A stretch of DNA of 64,000 nucleotides from Ruminococcus flavefaciens (GTDB taxonomy: Bacteria > Bacillota > Clostridia > Oscillospirales > Ruminococcaceae). The notes under the pieces are model-generated. The model had not been told where the DNA came from, did not search any database, and saw only the letters and a program-made list of their open reading frames with translations. Within the stretch, counting starts at the first letter, position 1. Every line of letters begins with the position of its first letter. The translations under genes were made by a program, and so were the position numbers. Where the stretch lies: assembly GCF_900119075.1 (NCBI RefSeq), contig NZ_FPIP01000009.1, positions 124,001 to 188,000 on the forward strand, given 5' to 3'. Of the stretch, positions 18,046 to 26,605 are shown piece by piece.

Positions 18046-18852
18046 TTACTGAAAAAGCTTATCCATATATGTTATGAGCTCGGATCTCATGACTGAGCTG
18101 TAGGAAAGATACCAGCGTCCGTCCAGCTCTACGAATGCGCAGCCGTTTCCCACGAAATCGTGTTCCTCGTTGCCGTCCTTGTAGTAAACGAGACCGCAGT
18201 CAGAACCTGCCGTAAACTCGGTGCTGAGAGTCTTGTTGAAGTCCTTGAGTTCATTTTCTCCTGTAGCTTTCAGAGTATCCTCGGCAAGGGAGGTAGTCCA
18301 CTTTTCAGGGGGCACATCGGACTTTTCTGCCATTATCCTGCGGATATTCCCCATGGACTGCTTTATGGCGTCAATGACTGCCGAGCGCTTGAAAACCACC
18401 TGCGGATTCTTGCCGTCGAGGAGGTCGGTCGTGCCTATATATGCGTGATAAGCCTCTATTTCTTCCTTGCAGAACATATCATAGACCGCGTCGGCGTTGT
18501 TGGTGAGGTACGCATTGTAGTAAGCCTTAGCGGCTTCAAAGCTGCTGCCGAAGCCCGTTTTGGGTTCAGCCTTTGTGGGCTCTGTGGCTTTTTCAGCAGG
18601 CTTTTCAGCGGCGGCAGTAGTTGTAGTTGTTTCAGCAGCTTTTCCCGATGTAGTGGTTGCAGCAGTTGTAGTGGAAGAGCTGTCCGTGGACTTCTCTGTA
18701 TCTGTAGTTGTAAAAGCCTCGTCAGAGGAAGTGGCTGTTGTGGTCTCAGAGGACGGCGATACAGAAGAAGAGGTCTTGCTTGAGCAGCCATAAGCTGCGG
18801 CAGACAGTATGACAGCTGTTGCAGCCGCCATAATGCGTGAAGTGATGTTCAT
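18046..18852 (-). CDS. Lipoprotein with Thr/Ser-rich spacer
   Basis: A 268-residue lipoprotein: signal peptide ending in the lipobox AAYGC (Cys23), a low-complexity Thr/Ser/Ala/Glu stretch to about residue 100, and a folded C-terminal domain of about 165 residues beginning FEAAKAYYNAYLTNNADAVYD. That domain resembles the SnoaL/DUF4878-type alpha-beta fold found in many Gram-positive lipoproteins, but the assignment is tentative. A consensus promoter lies upstream. It is the first gene of the operon with the membrane and Sel1 proteins. The reverse strand here has long shadow frames caused by the biased composition. Confidence 0.8.
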   Translation of the reverse strand: MNITSRIMAAATAVILSAAAYGCSSKTSSSVSPSSETTTATSSDEAFTTTDTEKSTDSSSTTTAATTTSGKAAETTTTTAAAEKPAEKATEPTKAEPKTGFGSSFEAAKAYYNAYLTNNADAVYDMFCKEEIEAYHAYIGTTDLLDGKNPQVVFKRSAVIDAIKQSMGNIRRIMAEKSDVPPEKWTTSLAEDTLKATGENELKDFNKTLSTEFTAGSDCGLVYYKDGNEEHDFVGNGCAFVELDGRWYLSYSSVMRSELITYMDKLFQ

Positions 18853-18881
18853 ATTTATCTCCTTAGAATTTATATATGACT

Positions 18882-18910
18882 ATTATAGCTCTAAATCGCA
18901 AAAACGTCAA
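18882..18910 (-). promoter_or_regulatory. Sigma-A promoter of lipoprotein-Sel1 operon
   Basis: On the minus strand TTGACG (18910-18905), 17 bases, TATAAT (18887-18882). It lies 30 bases before the lipoprotein start. Confidence 0.85.
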
Positions 18911-18944
18911 TAGGGGAGAGAAGTGAATAGTGAGCAGCAGGAGA

Positions 18945-19079
18945 GGATACTATCCGCCCGAGCCATTAGCTTTTAGTTTTGTAGGGCGCACATTGTGCGC
19001 CCGTGTACTACCATTCATGATCGTTTCGGGCGAACACTGTTCGCCCCTACATAGCTCTTAGTTCTGCTAATAACTAAGA
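18945..19079. repeat. Heptamer and GTAGGG palindrome cluster
   Basis: GGATACTATCCGCCCG near 18945 is followed by CATTAGC TTTTAGT heptamers and GTAGGGCGCACATTGTGCG at 18981. Its inverted partner CGAACACTGTTCGCCCCTAC ends at 19050. TAGCTCTTAGTTCTGC then AACTAAG follow at 19053-19078, the same words that frame the four-helix-bundle gene at 2.3 kb but with no gene between them. Confidence 0.75.
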
Positions 19080-19105
19080 AAGGCGGACATAAAGTCCGCC
19101 TGTTA

Positions 19106-20254
19106 TCAATAATCCTTTTTCTTTCCGCAGACCTTGCAGGTCTTTGAGATGAGTTTGAAATCTCCGCCGCAGTATACGCATTTTCCTGCGGTCTTGCGGC
19201 TTGCAACTACAGTCTCGTAATAAGCTGGGAAGTGTACGGCATTCTCCGCAAGATTGCTCCATGCGATGTTCAGAAGCTTCGGACATTCCGTAAAGCCGCC
19301 GCTTATCTTCTTGACAGAGGCAGGGATGCTTATCTGCTCAAGGTTGGTACAGCCGCTGAAATCTCCGATAGCTGTAGTTCCGGGCGGTACTGTAAAGGCT
19401 CTTAGACCTGTACAGCCGCGGAATCCGTCTACGCTGAGGACTCCTGCGGGTATCTCGACATTTCGCAGAGATACGCAGTTCTGGAAAGCAGAGGCGCATA
19501 TGGTCTTTATGCCCCTTGACAAGCCCAGAGCCGAAAGAGCTGTGCAGTTTGCAAAGGTACATTCCTCGATAACGGATACTCCCTCGGGGATAACGACCTT
19601 TTCAAGCTTTTCGCAGCCCGAAAAAGCGTATTTTCCGATAATCGAAACATATTTCGGTATCTCTATGTTTTCGAGATTCTTACAGCCCGAGAACGCAAAT
19701 GCACCTATCTCGCCGATACATTCGGGGAATTCGATAGATACAAGGCTTGTACAGTCCGCGAAAACGCAGTCTGCGATACGCTGCATATGAGGCGGTATCA
19801 CGATACTTTTAAGGCTTGTACAGCCGCGGAACGCCCAGCCCTCTATATCTTTGAGGTCGTCAGGGAACTTTATCTCTTCAAGGGCAGTACAGCCGCGGAA
19901 TGCATATCCGCCGATAACTTCGACCTTATCGTGAAGTATCACGCGCTTGAGAGTCGTGTTGTTTTCAAAGGCGTTTTCGCCTATTTTATGCACCTCGGCA
20001 GGTGCAGCCACCTCCTCGGCGCTGCCCTTGTATGCGATAAGAACTCCGTCCTTGACTTCAAAGTCGGCGCTGTGCTTCTTGACAGCCTTGACCTTTTTCG
20101 CCACGTTCTTGTGCTCTGATTTATACCTGTTTATAGCCTTTATTACTACAAAAGGCGTACTGCAGTGAGGACAAACCCAAGCGTCCTTCTGATTATCGAC
20201 CTCTACGGTCTTTCCGCAGCTCGTGCAGATAGCATTTACAGTTGCCACATCCAT
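19106..20254 (-). CDS. BspA-type leucine-rich repeat protein with two zinc ribbons
   Basis: A 382-residue protein. Residues 8-35 form a zinc-ribbon-like pair (CTSC and CPHC). Residues about 75-330 hold roughly eleven BspA-type LRR_5 repeats of 23 residues (pattern IGENAFENNTTLKRVILH). A second pair, CVYCGG and CKVCGKKKDY, ends the protein. There is no signal peptide or anchor, so it appears cytoplasmic, unlike most BspA repeat proteins. It has its own promoter and is followed by repeat DNA. Function is unknown. The ribbons suggest binding to nucleic acid or to another protein. Confidence 0.82.
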   Translation of the reverse strand: MDVATVNAICTSCGKTVEVDNQKDAWVCPHCSTPFVVIKAINRYKSEHKNVAKKVKAVKKHSADFEVKDGVLIAYKGSAEEVAAPAEVHKIGENAFENNTTLKRVILHDKVEVIGGYAFRGCTALEEIKFPDDLKDIEGWAFRGCTSLKSIVIPPHMQRIADCVFADCTSLVSIEFPECIGEIGAFAFSGCKNLENIEIPKYVSIIGKYAFSGCEKLEKVVIPEGVSVIEECTFANCTALSALGLSRGIKTICASAFQNCVSLRNVEIPAGVLSVDGFRGCTGLRAFTVPPGTTAIGDFSGCTNLEQISIPASVKKISGGFTECPKLLNIAWSNLAENAVHFPAYYETVVASRKTAGKCVYCGGDFKLISKTCKVCGKKKDY

Positions 20255-20282
20255 ACCCCCTGTTTCGTCATTTTATATTATT

Positions 20283-20311
20283 ATTGTAGCATTTAAAGCT
20301 GTGAAAGTCAA
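20283..20311 (-). promoter_or_regulatory. Sigma-A promoter of LRR gene
   Basis: Minus strand TTGACT (20311-20306), 17 bases, TACAAT (20288-20283), 29 bases before the LRR start codon. Confidence 0.8.
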
Positions 20312-20414
20312 TAAATACAGCGCAAAACTCACAGATTATACATAACGGAGCACGTTTGTTTGTTGGAAATGCCGACCAAAAAATGAACGATTTGTTGCCC
20401 TTTGTAAACTTCAC

Positions 20415-20443
20415 TTGCATAAAGGTTGACGAAATGATATAAT
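20415..20443 (+). promoter_or_regulatory. Sigma-A promoter of M16 protease gene
   Basis: TTGCAT at 20415, 17 bases, TATAAT at 20438, 30 bases before the M16 start codon. Confidence 0.75.
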
Positions 20444-20473
20444 TATTACATAATGCATATTAGGAGGCACAAC

Positions 20474-23323
20474 ATGAATGTAAACGACAAGATACACGGC
20501 TTTGCCGTTACAAGGACAGCTCCTGCCCCATGCAGCGGCTCGGAGCTCATAGAAATGCGCCACGAAAAGACGGGCGCTCAGCTTGTATGGCTGAAAAACG
20601 ACGGTGAGAACAAGCTCTTTTCCATAGCTTTCAGGACTCCGCCCAGCGATGACACGGGAATATTCCACATACTGGAGCACTCCGTCCTCGGCGGCTCAAA
20701 GAAATACCCCGTAAAGGAGCCCTTTCTGGAGCTGATGAAGGGAACTATGAACACCTTCCTCAACGCCATGACCTATCCCGACAAGACCGTATTTCCTGTT
20801 TCAAGCCGAAACGACGCGGATTTCATGAACCTCGCAAGGGTATATCTGGACGCAGTCTTCGATCCTGCCATATACTACAACCCCAATATTTTCAGGCAGG
20901 AGGGCTGGCACATCGAAATGCGCAGCGAGTCCGACGAGCCAGTTTACAAGGGCGTTGTGTTCAACGAGATGAAAGGCGCTCTTTCCTCGGTATACAGCCG
21001 AATGGAGACCGAGATAATGGGAGCTCTCTTCCCAGATACCTGCTACCGTTTTGAGTCGGGCGGACTTCCCGAGGCTATCCCGAATCTGACAAACGAGCAG
21101 TTCATCGAGGGACACCGCACCTACTATCACCCTTCAAACGCCTACATATACCTTGACGGACCTGTGGATATCGACGCTGTGCTGAAGCTCATCGACAGCG
21201 AGTACCTCAGCCGCTTTGATAAGCGCGAGGTCCGCAGCGAGATACCTGCGCAGAAAGCCGTTGCGCCTGCTGTTAAGAAGTGCTTTTATGAGATAACTCC
21301 CGACGAGGAGGAAGCCAACCACACCTACCTTGTTATCGGCAAGGTGCTGGGCAGCTGGCAGGACCGCGAAAAGATAACTGCGGCTTCTGTACTTGCGGAG
21401 GCGCTCACGGGCAGCAACGACGCTCCGCTGAAACGCGCTCTCCTTGATACAGGGCTTTGTCTCGACGTATCTCTTGAAGTGAGCGACGGCATTTTACAGC
21501 CCTTCGGCTGCCTGTGCATAAACAATACCGACGAGGAAAACTGCGAAAAGCTGAAAGAAACAGTCCGCAGCGCAGTTACCGAACTCTGCGGCAAGGGTAT
21601 TGACCGTGGGCTGCTGACGGCGGCTCTTAACCGCCTTGAATTCAGATTCCGCGCAGGCGGCGAGCCGAGAGGTCTTACGCGCAATATTTCCGCACTTTCC
21701 GCTTGGCTCTACGGCGGCGATCCGCTGCACTATCTGGAGCTTGGCGAGGTCTACGATTCGCTCCGCAGCAAGGTCGACAGCGGCTATTTCGAGGAGCTTC
21801 TGAGAGAATGGCTCCTTGATGACAACGGCAGGGCGGAGCTCTATCTGCTGCCGTCCCGAACCTACGGCGAGGAGCAGAAGGCGGCAGAAAAGAAGCGTCT
21901 TGCGGCTGTAGTTGACGGTCTTTCCTGCGAGGAGCGCTCCGTTATAGTCGAGCAGAACAGACAGCTTGATGAATGGCAGCAGTCCGTGGATACTCCCGAG
22001 CAGCTTGCCACAATGCCGCACCTTGCGCTTTCCGAGGTAAGTCCCGAGCCGCTGCACTTCGACACCGAGGAAACAAATGTGAACGGCGTAACTGTTCTGA
22101 AGCACACTGCACAGGATAAGGGCATCGCGGCTCTGAACCTCTATTTCTCGCTGGCTGACTGTAACGAGACACAGCTCTCCGCCGCAGCTGCGGCAGCCGA
22201 GCTTTTCGGCGAGCTGTCCACAGCAAAGAGTTCCGCGGCTGACTTACAGCGCAGGATAACAGGACTTCTCGGAAGTATCAATTACGGCGTCGATGTGTTC
22301 TCTAAAAACGGCGTTTCCGACAAGTGCAGCCCCTATTTCGCAGTAAAGGCGCGTTTCCTCGAAAAGAACACCGAAGAGGCACTTGCCCTTATCGCGGAGA
22401 TACTCACCGAGACTGATTTCAGCGATATATCGGCAGTTACCGAGCTTCTCAAGCAGACCGACGAGAACTACAAGCAGAGCATTATCGCCAACGGTCATAC
22501 CTACTCCATGGGACGTGTCCGCGCGGCGCTGTCTGCGGAATCCGCAGTGAACGAGCTGGTATCGGGCTATGAGGGTTACAAGAGACTTCACGAAGCAATA
22601 AAGGCTCCCGAGAAGCTGACTGCGGAAATAAAGGCTCTCAGCGGCAGAATGATATGCACAGCAAGGCTGACCGCCAGTGTTACGGGAAATGCGGATATAA
22701 AGCCACTCCTCGAAGCTCTCCCGACAGGTACTGCGGCTGAGCAGAGCGATATGAGCTTCAAACTGGATATCCCCGAAAAACAGGGAGTTATCATACCAGC
22801 GGGCGTATCATACTCCGCAATGGCTTTCCCTGATACAAACGCAGATACAGCGGTGAGAAAGGTGCTTTACCGTGCACTTTCCCTTGAATATCTCTGGAAC
22901 GAGGTTCGCGTAAAGGGCGGAGCCTATGGCACGGGAGCTTTCATAGCGCCCTCGGGTGAGCAGGCGTTCTTCTCATACCGTGATCCGTCCCCTGCGGCAA
23001 GTCTGGATATTTACAGGAAGTCTGCGGACTTCATTGCTGATTACTGCGGCGGAGCTCCCGATATCACCCAGTATATCATAAGCACTATCGCCAAGGAGGA
23101 GCCCCTCATGTCCGACGGCAACAGGAGCGCCAAGGCTGACGGCTTGTGGTTCAGGGGCATTACCGATGAGGAACGTGCCGACGAGAAAAAGCGTATGCTC
23201 GGCGTTACTGCGGAGCAGCTCCGCACGGCAGCCGAAACTCTCAGAAGCTTCGGAAATGTGTGCGTAATGGGCACAGAGGCTGCAATGGAAGGACTTGACC
23301 TTAAAAAGGACAGTCTTGCATAA
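20474..23323 (+). CDS. M16C zinc metalloprotease (presequence-protease type)
   Basis: A 949-residue insulinase-superfamily protease of the single-chain M16C group (PreP / falcilysin type), which degrades peptides inside a closed chamber. The inverted zinc motif HILEH is at residues 65-69, with the distal glutamate in NEMKGALSS near 170. The second half holds the C-terminal RY-type pair (RVKGGAYGTGA near 820) needed for substrate binding. The ATG at 20474 has TAGGAGG 7 bases upstream and is preferred to the in-frame ATG at 20453, which lies at the promoter. There is no signal peptide, so it probably clears peptides in the cytoplasm. Confidence 0.93.
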   Translation: MNVNDKIHGFAVTRTAPAPCSGSELIEMRHEKTGAQLVWLKNDGENKLFSIAFRTPPSDDTGIFHILEHSVLGGSKKYPVKEPFLELMKGTMNTFLNAMTYPDKTVFPVSSRNDADFMNLARVYLDAVFDPAIYYNPNIFRQEGWHIEMRSESDEPVYKGVVFNEMKGALSSVYSRMETEIMGALFPDTCYRFESGGLPEAIPNLTNEQFIEGHRTYYHPSNAYIYLDGPVDIDAVLKLIDSEYLSRFDKREVRSEIPAQKAVAPAVKKCFYEITPDEEEANHTYLVIGKVLGSWQDREKITAASVLAEALTGSNDAPLKRALLDTGLCLDVSLEVSDGILQPFGCLCINNTDEENCEKLKETVRSAVTELCGKGIDRGLLTAALNRLEFRFRAGGEPRGLTRNISALSAWLYGGDPLHYLELGEVYDSLRSKVDSGYFEELLREWLLDDNGRAELYLLPSRTYGEEQKAAEKKRLAAVVDGLSCEERSVIVEQNRQLDEWQQSVDTPEQLATMPHLALSEVSPEPLHFDTEETNVNGVTVLKHTAQDKGIAALNLYFSLADCNETQLSAAAAAAELFGELSTAKSSAADLQRRITGLLGSINYGVDVFSKNGVSDKCSPYFAVKARFLEKNTEEALALIAEILTETDFSDISAVTELLKQTDENYKQSIIANGHTYSMGRVRAALSAESAVNELVSGYEGYKRLHEAIKAPEKLTAEIKALSGRMICTARLTASVTGNADIKPLLEALPTGTAAEQSDMSFKLDIPEKQGVIIPAGVSYSAMAFPDTNADTAVRKVLYRALSLEYLWNEVRVKGGAYGTGAFIAPSGEQAFFSYRDPSPAASLDIYRKSADFIADYCGGAPDITQYIISTIAKEEPLMSDGNRSAKADGLWFRGITDEERADEKKRMLGVTAEQLRTAAETLRSFGNVCVMGTEAAMEGLDLKKDSLA

Positions 23324-23326
23324 GTG

Positions 23327-23359
23327 AAAAAGCCCGAAGGCATTTGCCTTCGGGCTTTT
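23327..23359. terminator. Bidirectional terminator
   Basis: AAAAGCCCGAAGGCA and TGCCTTCGGGCTTTT form a 15-bp stem with a three-base loop, between the M16 gene and the convergent deformylase gene. It has T-rich flanks in both directions. Confidence 0.93.
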
Positions 23360-23363
23360 CTTG

Positions 23364-23777
23364 TCATATGATTATACCGCTGAAATGGTCTATTTCATGC
23401 TGGATTATCTCCGCCTCGAAATCACGGAAGATATCGCGGCGGCGCTTGAACTTCTTGTCCATGTACTCCACGGTGATTATGCGGTGACGGGTAACGGGAC
23501 GGACTCCGCTGAGAGACAGGCAGCCCTCCTCAGTGTCGTAGGTCTCCTTGGACTTGTCCACTATCTTCGGATTTATCATTGCGATGTACTCGTCGCCTAT
23601 GAGTGCTACAAGTATGGTCTTGTGAACGCCTATCATATTTGCAGCCATGCCCACGCAGCGCTCCTCGTTTGCCTTTACTGTGTCCAGCAGGTCACGGACT
23701 GCCTGCATATCGGCTTTTGTGGCAGGCTCTGATTTTATGCTGAGGACAGCTTCGTCCTTGACTATGTCTTTTACCAT
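23364..23777 (-). CDS. def: Peptide deformylase, short variant
   Basis: The family removes formyl from nascent N-terminal methionine. The 137-residue protein has motif 2 EGCLS at 84-88 and motif 3 HEIDH at 127-131, which supply the Cys and two His metal ligands. Motif 1 reads VGMAANMIG at 42-50, so the usual Gln of GLAAxQxG is Met. The protein ends only six residues after HEIDH, without the C-terminal helix of typical enzymes. This shape is seen in secondary deformylases of Firmicutes. It may be a divergent or accessory enzyme. It lies downstream of an amidohydrolase gene with a hairpin between. Confidence 0.85.
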   Translation of the reverse strand: MVKDIVKDEAVLSIKSEPATKADMQAVRDLLDTVKANEERCVGMAANMIGVHKTILVALIGDEYIAMINPKIVDKSKETYDTEEGCLSLSGVRPVTRHRIITVEYMDKKFKRRRDIFRDFEAEIIQHEIDHFSGIII

Positions 23778-23793
23778 GAAAATCTCCTTTCCA

Positions 23794-23827
23794 ATGAAAA
23801 ACGGGACAGTTACGTCCCGTTATTTTT
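23794..23827 (-). terminator. Terminator after amidohydrolase gene
   Basis: AACGGGAC / GTCCCGTT with a six-base loop, followed on the minus strand by TTTTCATT. It lies between the amidohydrolase stop and the deformylase start, so deformylase expression may depend on read-through. Confidence 0.7.
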
Positions 23828-23828
23828 A

Positions 23829-24638
23829 TTAAAGTCCAAGATATTCCTTGAAATTGCCTGCAAGCATTTTCTGATTCTCTTCCTCTGTGAAGCCCAGCTT
23901 CAAAAAGCGCATGAACTCGTCCTCGTGGCTCCACATTGGGAAGTCAGAGCCGAAGAAGCAGTTTTCAACGCCGTATTTTCTGATGATATGTACGGCTCTT
24001 TCGGGAGAAAGGAATGCAAGAGAGCTGCTGAAATCGAATCTTACGTTTTCAAGTCCCGGCAGTATCTCCTCGGCTTCGCTCCACTGCTGATAGCCGCCCA
24101 GATGTGCCGCCATGAGCTGGAGCTTCGGGAAGTTATCGTGTATCCTCTTGATACGGTGAGGAGCCGAATAATCATATCTTGCGTCTCCGCAGTGTATAAG
24201 CAGGGGGAGCTGTCCCTCTATCTGCTCATAAATTTTGAATGCCTCGGGAGAGTCAGCGTTGAACTTCTGAAAATCGGGGTGGAGCTTTACTCCGTGGAGC
24301 CCGAACTTCTTTATCTGTTCGATGTCGGCTTCGATATTGGCGGAATCCGCATGGGTAGTGCCGAAGCCGTAAAAGCATTCGTGCTGGTCGCATTTCTTTG
24401 CGATAAATGTATTTATAGCGTCTGTCTGTCGGGGGGAAGTAGCAGTGGAGCACACAAGGTATTTTGATACTCCTATCTTGCTGCCTGCCTCAAGAAGCTT
24501 GTCTGTCAGACCGCAGTTGTTCATCGGTATGTCGTAGAAATGGCCGATACTTTCAGTAGCCGTTTCGGCTATCTTGTGAGGGAAGATATGGGCATGAGCG
24601 TCGATTATCTCATATTTTCCATAGACCTCGGGATTCAT
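23829..24638 (-). CDS. Amidohydrolase family protein (TIM-barrel)
   Basis: A 269-residue metal-dependent hydrolase of the amidohydrolase_2 group. It has HAHIFPHK near residue 14, HPDFQKF near 141, HCGDARYDY near 170, HLGGYQQW near 199 and FGSDFPMW near 246 as barrel metal and acid residues. The family includes decarboxylases and lactonases, and the substrate cannot be read from sequence. The start ATG has GGAGATGTAT before it and a consensus promoter lies just upstream. Confidence 0.85.
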   Translation of the reverse strand: MNPEVYGKYEIIDAHAHIFPHKIAETATESIGHFYDIPMNNCGLTDKLLEAGSKIGVSKYLVCSTATSPRQTDAINTFIAKKCDQHECFYGFGTTHADSANIEADIEQIKKFGLHGVKLHPDFQKFNADSPEAFKIYEQIEGQLPLLIHCGDARYDYSAPHRIKRIHDNFPKLQLMAAHLGGYQQWSEAEEILPGLENVRFDFSSSLAFLSPERAVHIIRKYGVENCFFGSDFPMWSHEDEFMRFLKLGFTEEENQKMLAGNFKEYLGL

Positions 24639-24670
24639 AGATACATCTCCTAATTACAAATTCAATGAAC

Positions 24671-24699
24671 ATTATACTCTATCTGCGGATAAAAGTCAA
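24671..24699 (-). promoter_or_regulatory. Sigma-A promoter of amidohydrolase gene
   Basis: Minus strand TTGACT (24699-24694), 17 bases, TATAAT (24676-24671), 32 bases before the start. Confidence 0.85.
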
Positions 24700-24788
24700 G
24701 GCGCTGTTTACTGAGTGTAACAGCGCTATGAAGCGGAAAATCGCCTTTTAACCTGTAATAAGAAATTTATATAATTGAGAATCCTCAA

Positions 24789-25586
24789 TTACTTCTCTTC
24801 AAGGCGTCCCTTAGCGGCGCTGTCCTTCTTGACGTCGATACGTTCAAGGACTATCTCGCGTCCTGCGATACGGAAGCCTATCTCCTGATAGAAGCTTACG
24901 CGGACGTCCAGAGCAAGGAGATACGCACGTTTTCCAAGTCCGTTGAAGAACTTGGCGAGCCATTTGAGGAACTCCCTTGCGTAGCCCCGTCCACGGGCAG
25001 CCTTATTGGTAGCAACCTGTCCGATGAGGACGGTGCTGCCGATATCGAAAACTGCCGAAGCCGTTGTGGAATCACGGTAAGTGAAAACTCGGCTTATGCC
25101 GTGGCGGCAGCGGTGTGAAGTATCGGTGTACCACAGTGAGAAATCCGCGATATTCGGGAATCCCTCGCTGAGTATCTTGTATACATCGGGGAGGTTGGGA
25201 TTGAACTCAACGTGCTCCTCGATAGCTTCAAGTGGCGTATCATCGGGGATAAGCTCGAATATAGTACGGTTCAGCACCTGATAGCGGTCAGGTATCTTTA
25301 TGCCCTCCAGTATCTTCTGGTCGCCCTCGATACGGAACGGCACGTTCATGCTGACAAAGAGGTCTATCTCCTCATTTGGCTCTAAATCGCCGTCTCCGCA
25401 GATGATAAGGGTGGAGTTTATGATGAACATGAAGCCCACGCCTGTTTCGTCGGTTATCTTGTAGAAGCGGCAGAATTCATAATTGGGACCGTATGCCCGC
25501 ATATACGCCAGCATTTTCTTGCCCGACAGAGTCTTATTGAGCAGTACGCGGTCAAGCTCGTGCTCGTGTTCGATAAGTGTTATCAT
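24789..25586 (-). CDS. GNAT-family acetyltransferase
   Basis: A 265-residue protein whose C-terminal half is a GNAT acyltransferase domain: strand-turn IGQVATNKAARGRGYAREFLKWLA near residues 192-215 contains the Q/RxxGxG/A acetyl-CoA loop (RGRGYA). The N-terminal half (about 110 residues) is an unrelated or divergent GNAT-like lobe. The substrate is unknown. Its ATG overlaps the stop of the upstream M42 peptidase gene by 4 bases (ATGA), so the two are translationally coupled. A peptide or amino acid substrate is therefore conceivable. Confidence 0.85.
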   Translation of the reverse strand: MITLIEHEHELDRVLLNKTLSGKKMLAYMRAYGPNYEFCRFYKITDETGVGFMFIINSTLIICGDGDLEPNEEIDLFVSMNVPFRIEGDQKILEGIKIPDRYQVLNRTIFELIPDDTPLEAIEEHVEFNPNLPDVYKILSEGFPNIADFSLWYTDTSHRCRHGISRVFTYRDSTTASAVFDIGSTVLIGQVATNKAARGRGYAREFLKWLAKFFNGLGKRAYLLALDVRVSFYQEIGFRIAGREIVLERIDVKKDSAAKGRLEEK

Positions 25587-26605
25587 ATCTCATGTATCCT
25601 TCCGATGAGTGCTTTTACCAGCTTATAGGAGTTCTCCATGTCGGCGTATTCAATGACCGACGAGGGGGAGTGGAGGTATCTGCAAGGCAGGGAAACGGCT
25701 ATAGTACGGACTCCCTTGCCGCTTATGTGGATAGCTCCCGCGTCATTGCCGCCTGCTATCATGGTCTTGGTCTGGCAGGGGAAGCCCTGCTCCTTTGCGA
25801 TATCAAAGGCAAGACTGTAGAGCTCCTTGTCGTAGATAGTGTGTCTGTCCATGAATGAAACTACAGGACCGCCGCCCAGTGCGCAGACGCGCTTAGCTCC
25901 GCTTGCTCCGTCGATATCGGCAGCAGTTGTTGATTCGAGGACTACAGCATAGTCGGGAGCAACTGCAAATGCAGATGCAGTCGAGCCGCGGAGACCTATT
26001 TCCTCCTGAACGTTGAAAACAAAGTATGTGTCGTATTCAAGCTCCTCGTGGAGAAGCTCTATCATCATTGCACAGCCTGCGCGGTCGTCGATAGCCTTAG
26101 CCTTTATGCGGCGTTCACCCAGTTCAGTGAACTCGGAATCGAAGTAAGCGCAGTCTCCGAGAGATACATATTTCTCGGCTTCTTCCTTGTCGTCAGCTCC
26201 GATGTCTATGTAGAGACTGTCGGTCTTGGGAGCCTTTTCGCGCTGCTCCTTGCTGAGATTATGAACGGCTGTAGAGCCTACAACGCCGCTGATACGGCTT
26301 TTGCCAACGCGGACCTGTCTGCCGATGACAACTGAGGGATCAATGCCGCCAACATTGCCGAAGCTGAGAGTTCCGTCGCTGCGGATATATGTCACCATGA
26401 AGCCAACCTCGTCCATGTGGGCGCATATCATAAGCTTTTTTTCGGGAGTCTTTCTGCCCTTTTTAAAGCAGATGATACTTCCCAGATTGTCCACTCTGTA
26501 CTCGCAGACGTCCTTTATCCTGCTGATTATAAGCTCGCGGACAGCGTTTTCATCGCCCGAAACACTGTCGGTGAGACACAGCTTCTTAAGCAGCTCTTTC
26601 ATCAC
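25583..26605 (-). CDS. M42-family aminopeptidase (paralogue 2)
   Basis: A 340-residue M42 (glutamyl aminopeptidase / tetrahedral TET-like) metallopeptidase. Metal-site motifs are visible: ICAHMDEVGFMV near 61-72, KAIDDRAGCAMM near 168-179, VQEEIGLRGS near 200-209, and a C-terminal PCRYLHSPSSV near 306. These cytoplasmic enzymes trim peptides to amino acids and form large oligomers. Its start overlaps the stop of the upstream M42 gene by 4 bases and its own stop overlaps the GNAT gene. Older annotation sometimes calls such proteins endoglucanase M, but the motifs are those of a peptidase. Confidence 0.92.
   Translation of the reverse strand: MMKELLKKLCLTDSVSGDENAVRELIISRIKDVCEYRVDNLGSIICFKKGRKTPEKKLMICAHMDEVGFMVTYIRSDGTLSFGNVGGIDPSVVIGRQVRVGKSRISGVVGSTAVHNLSKEQREKAPKTDSLYIDIGADDKEEAEKYVSLGDCAYFDSEFTELGERRIKAKAIDDRAGCAMMIELLHEELEYDTYFVFNVQEEIGLRGSTASAFAVAPDYAVVLESTTAADIDGASGAKRVCALGGGPVVSFMDRHTIYDKELYSLAFDIAKEQGFPCQTKTMIAGGNDAGAIHISGKGVRTIAVSLPCRYLHSPSSVIEYADMENSYKLVKALIGRIHEI

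Noticed and set aside
18160..18783. Plus-strand frame of 207 codons rich in Ser and Cys
   Set aside because: It is antisense to the lipoprotein gene and arises from the Thr/Ser/Ala-rich spacer.
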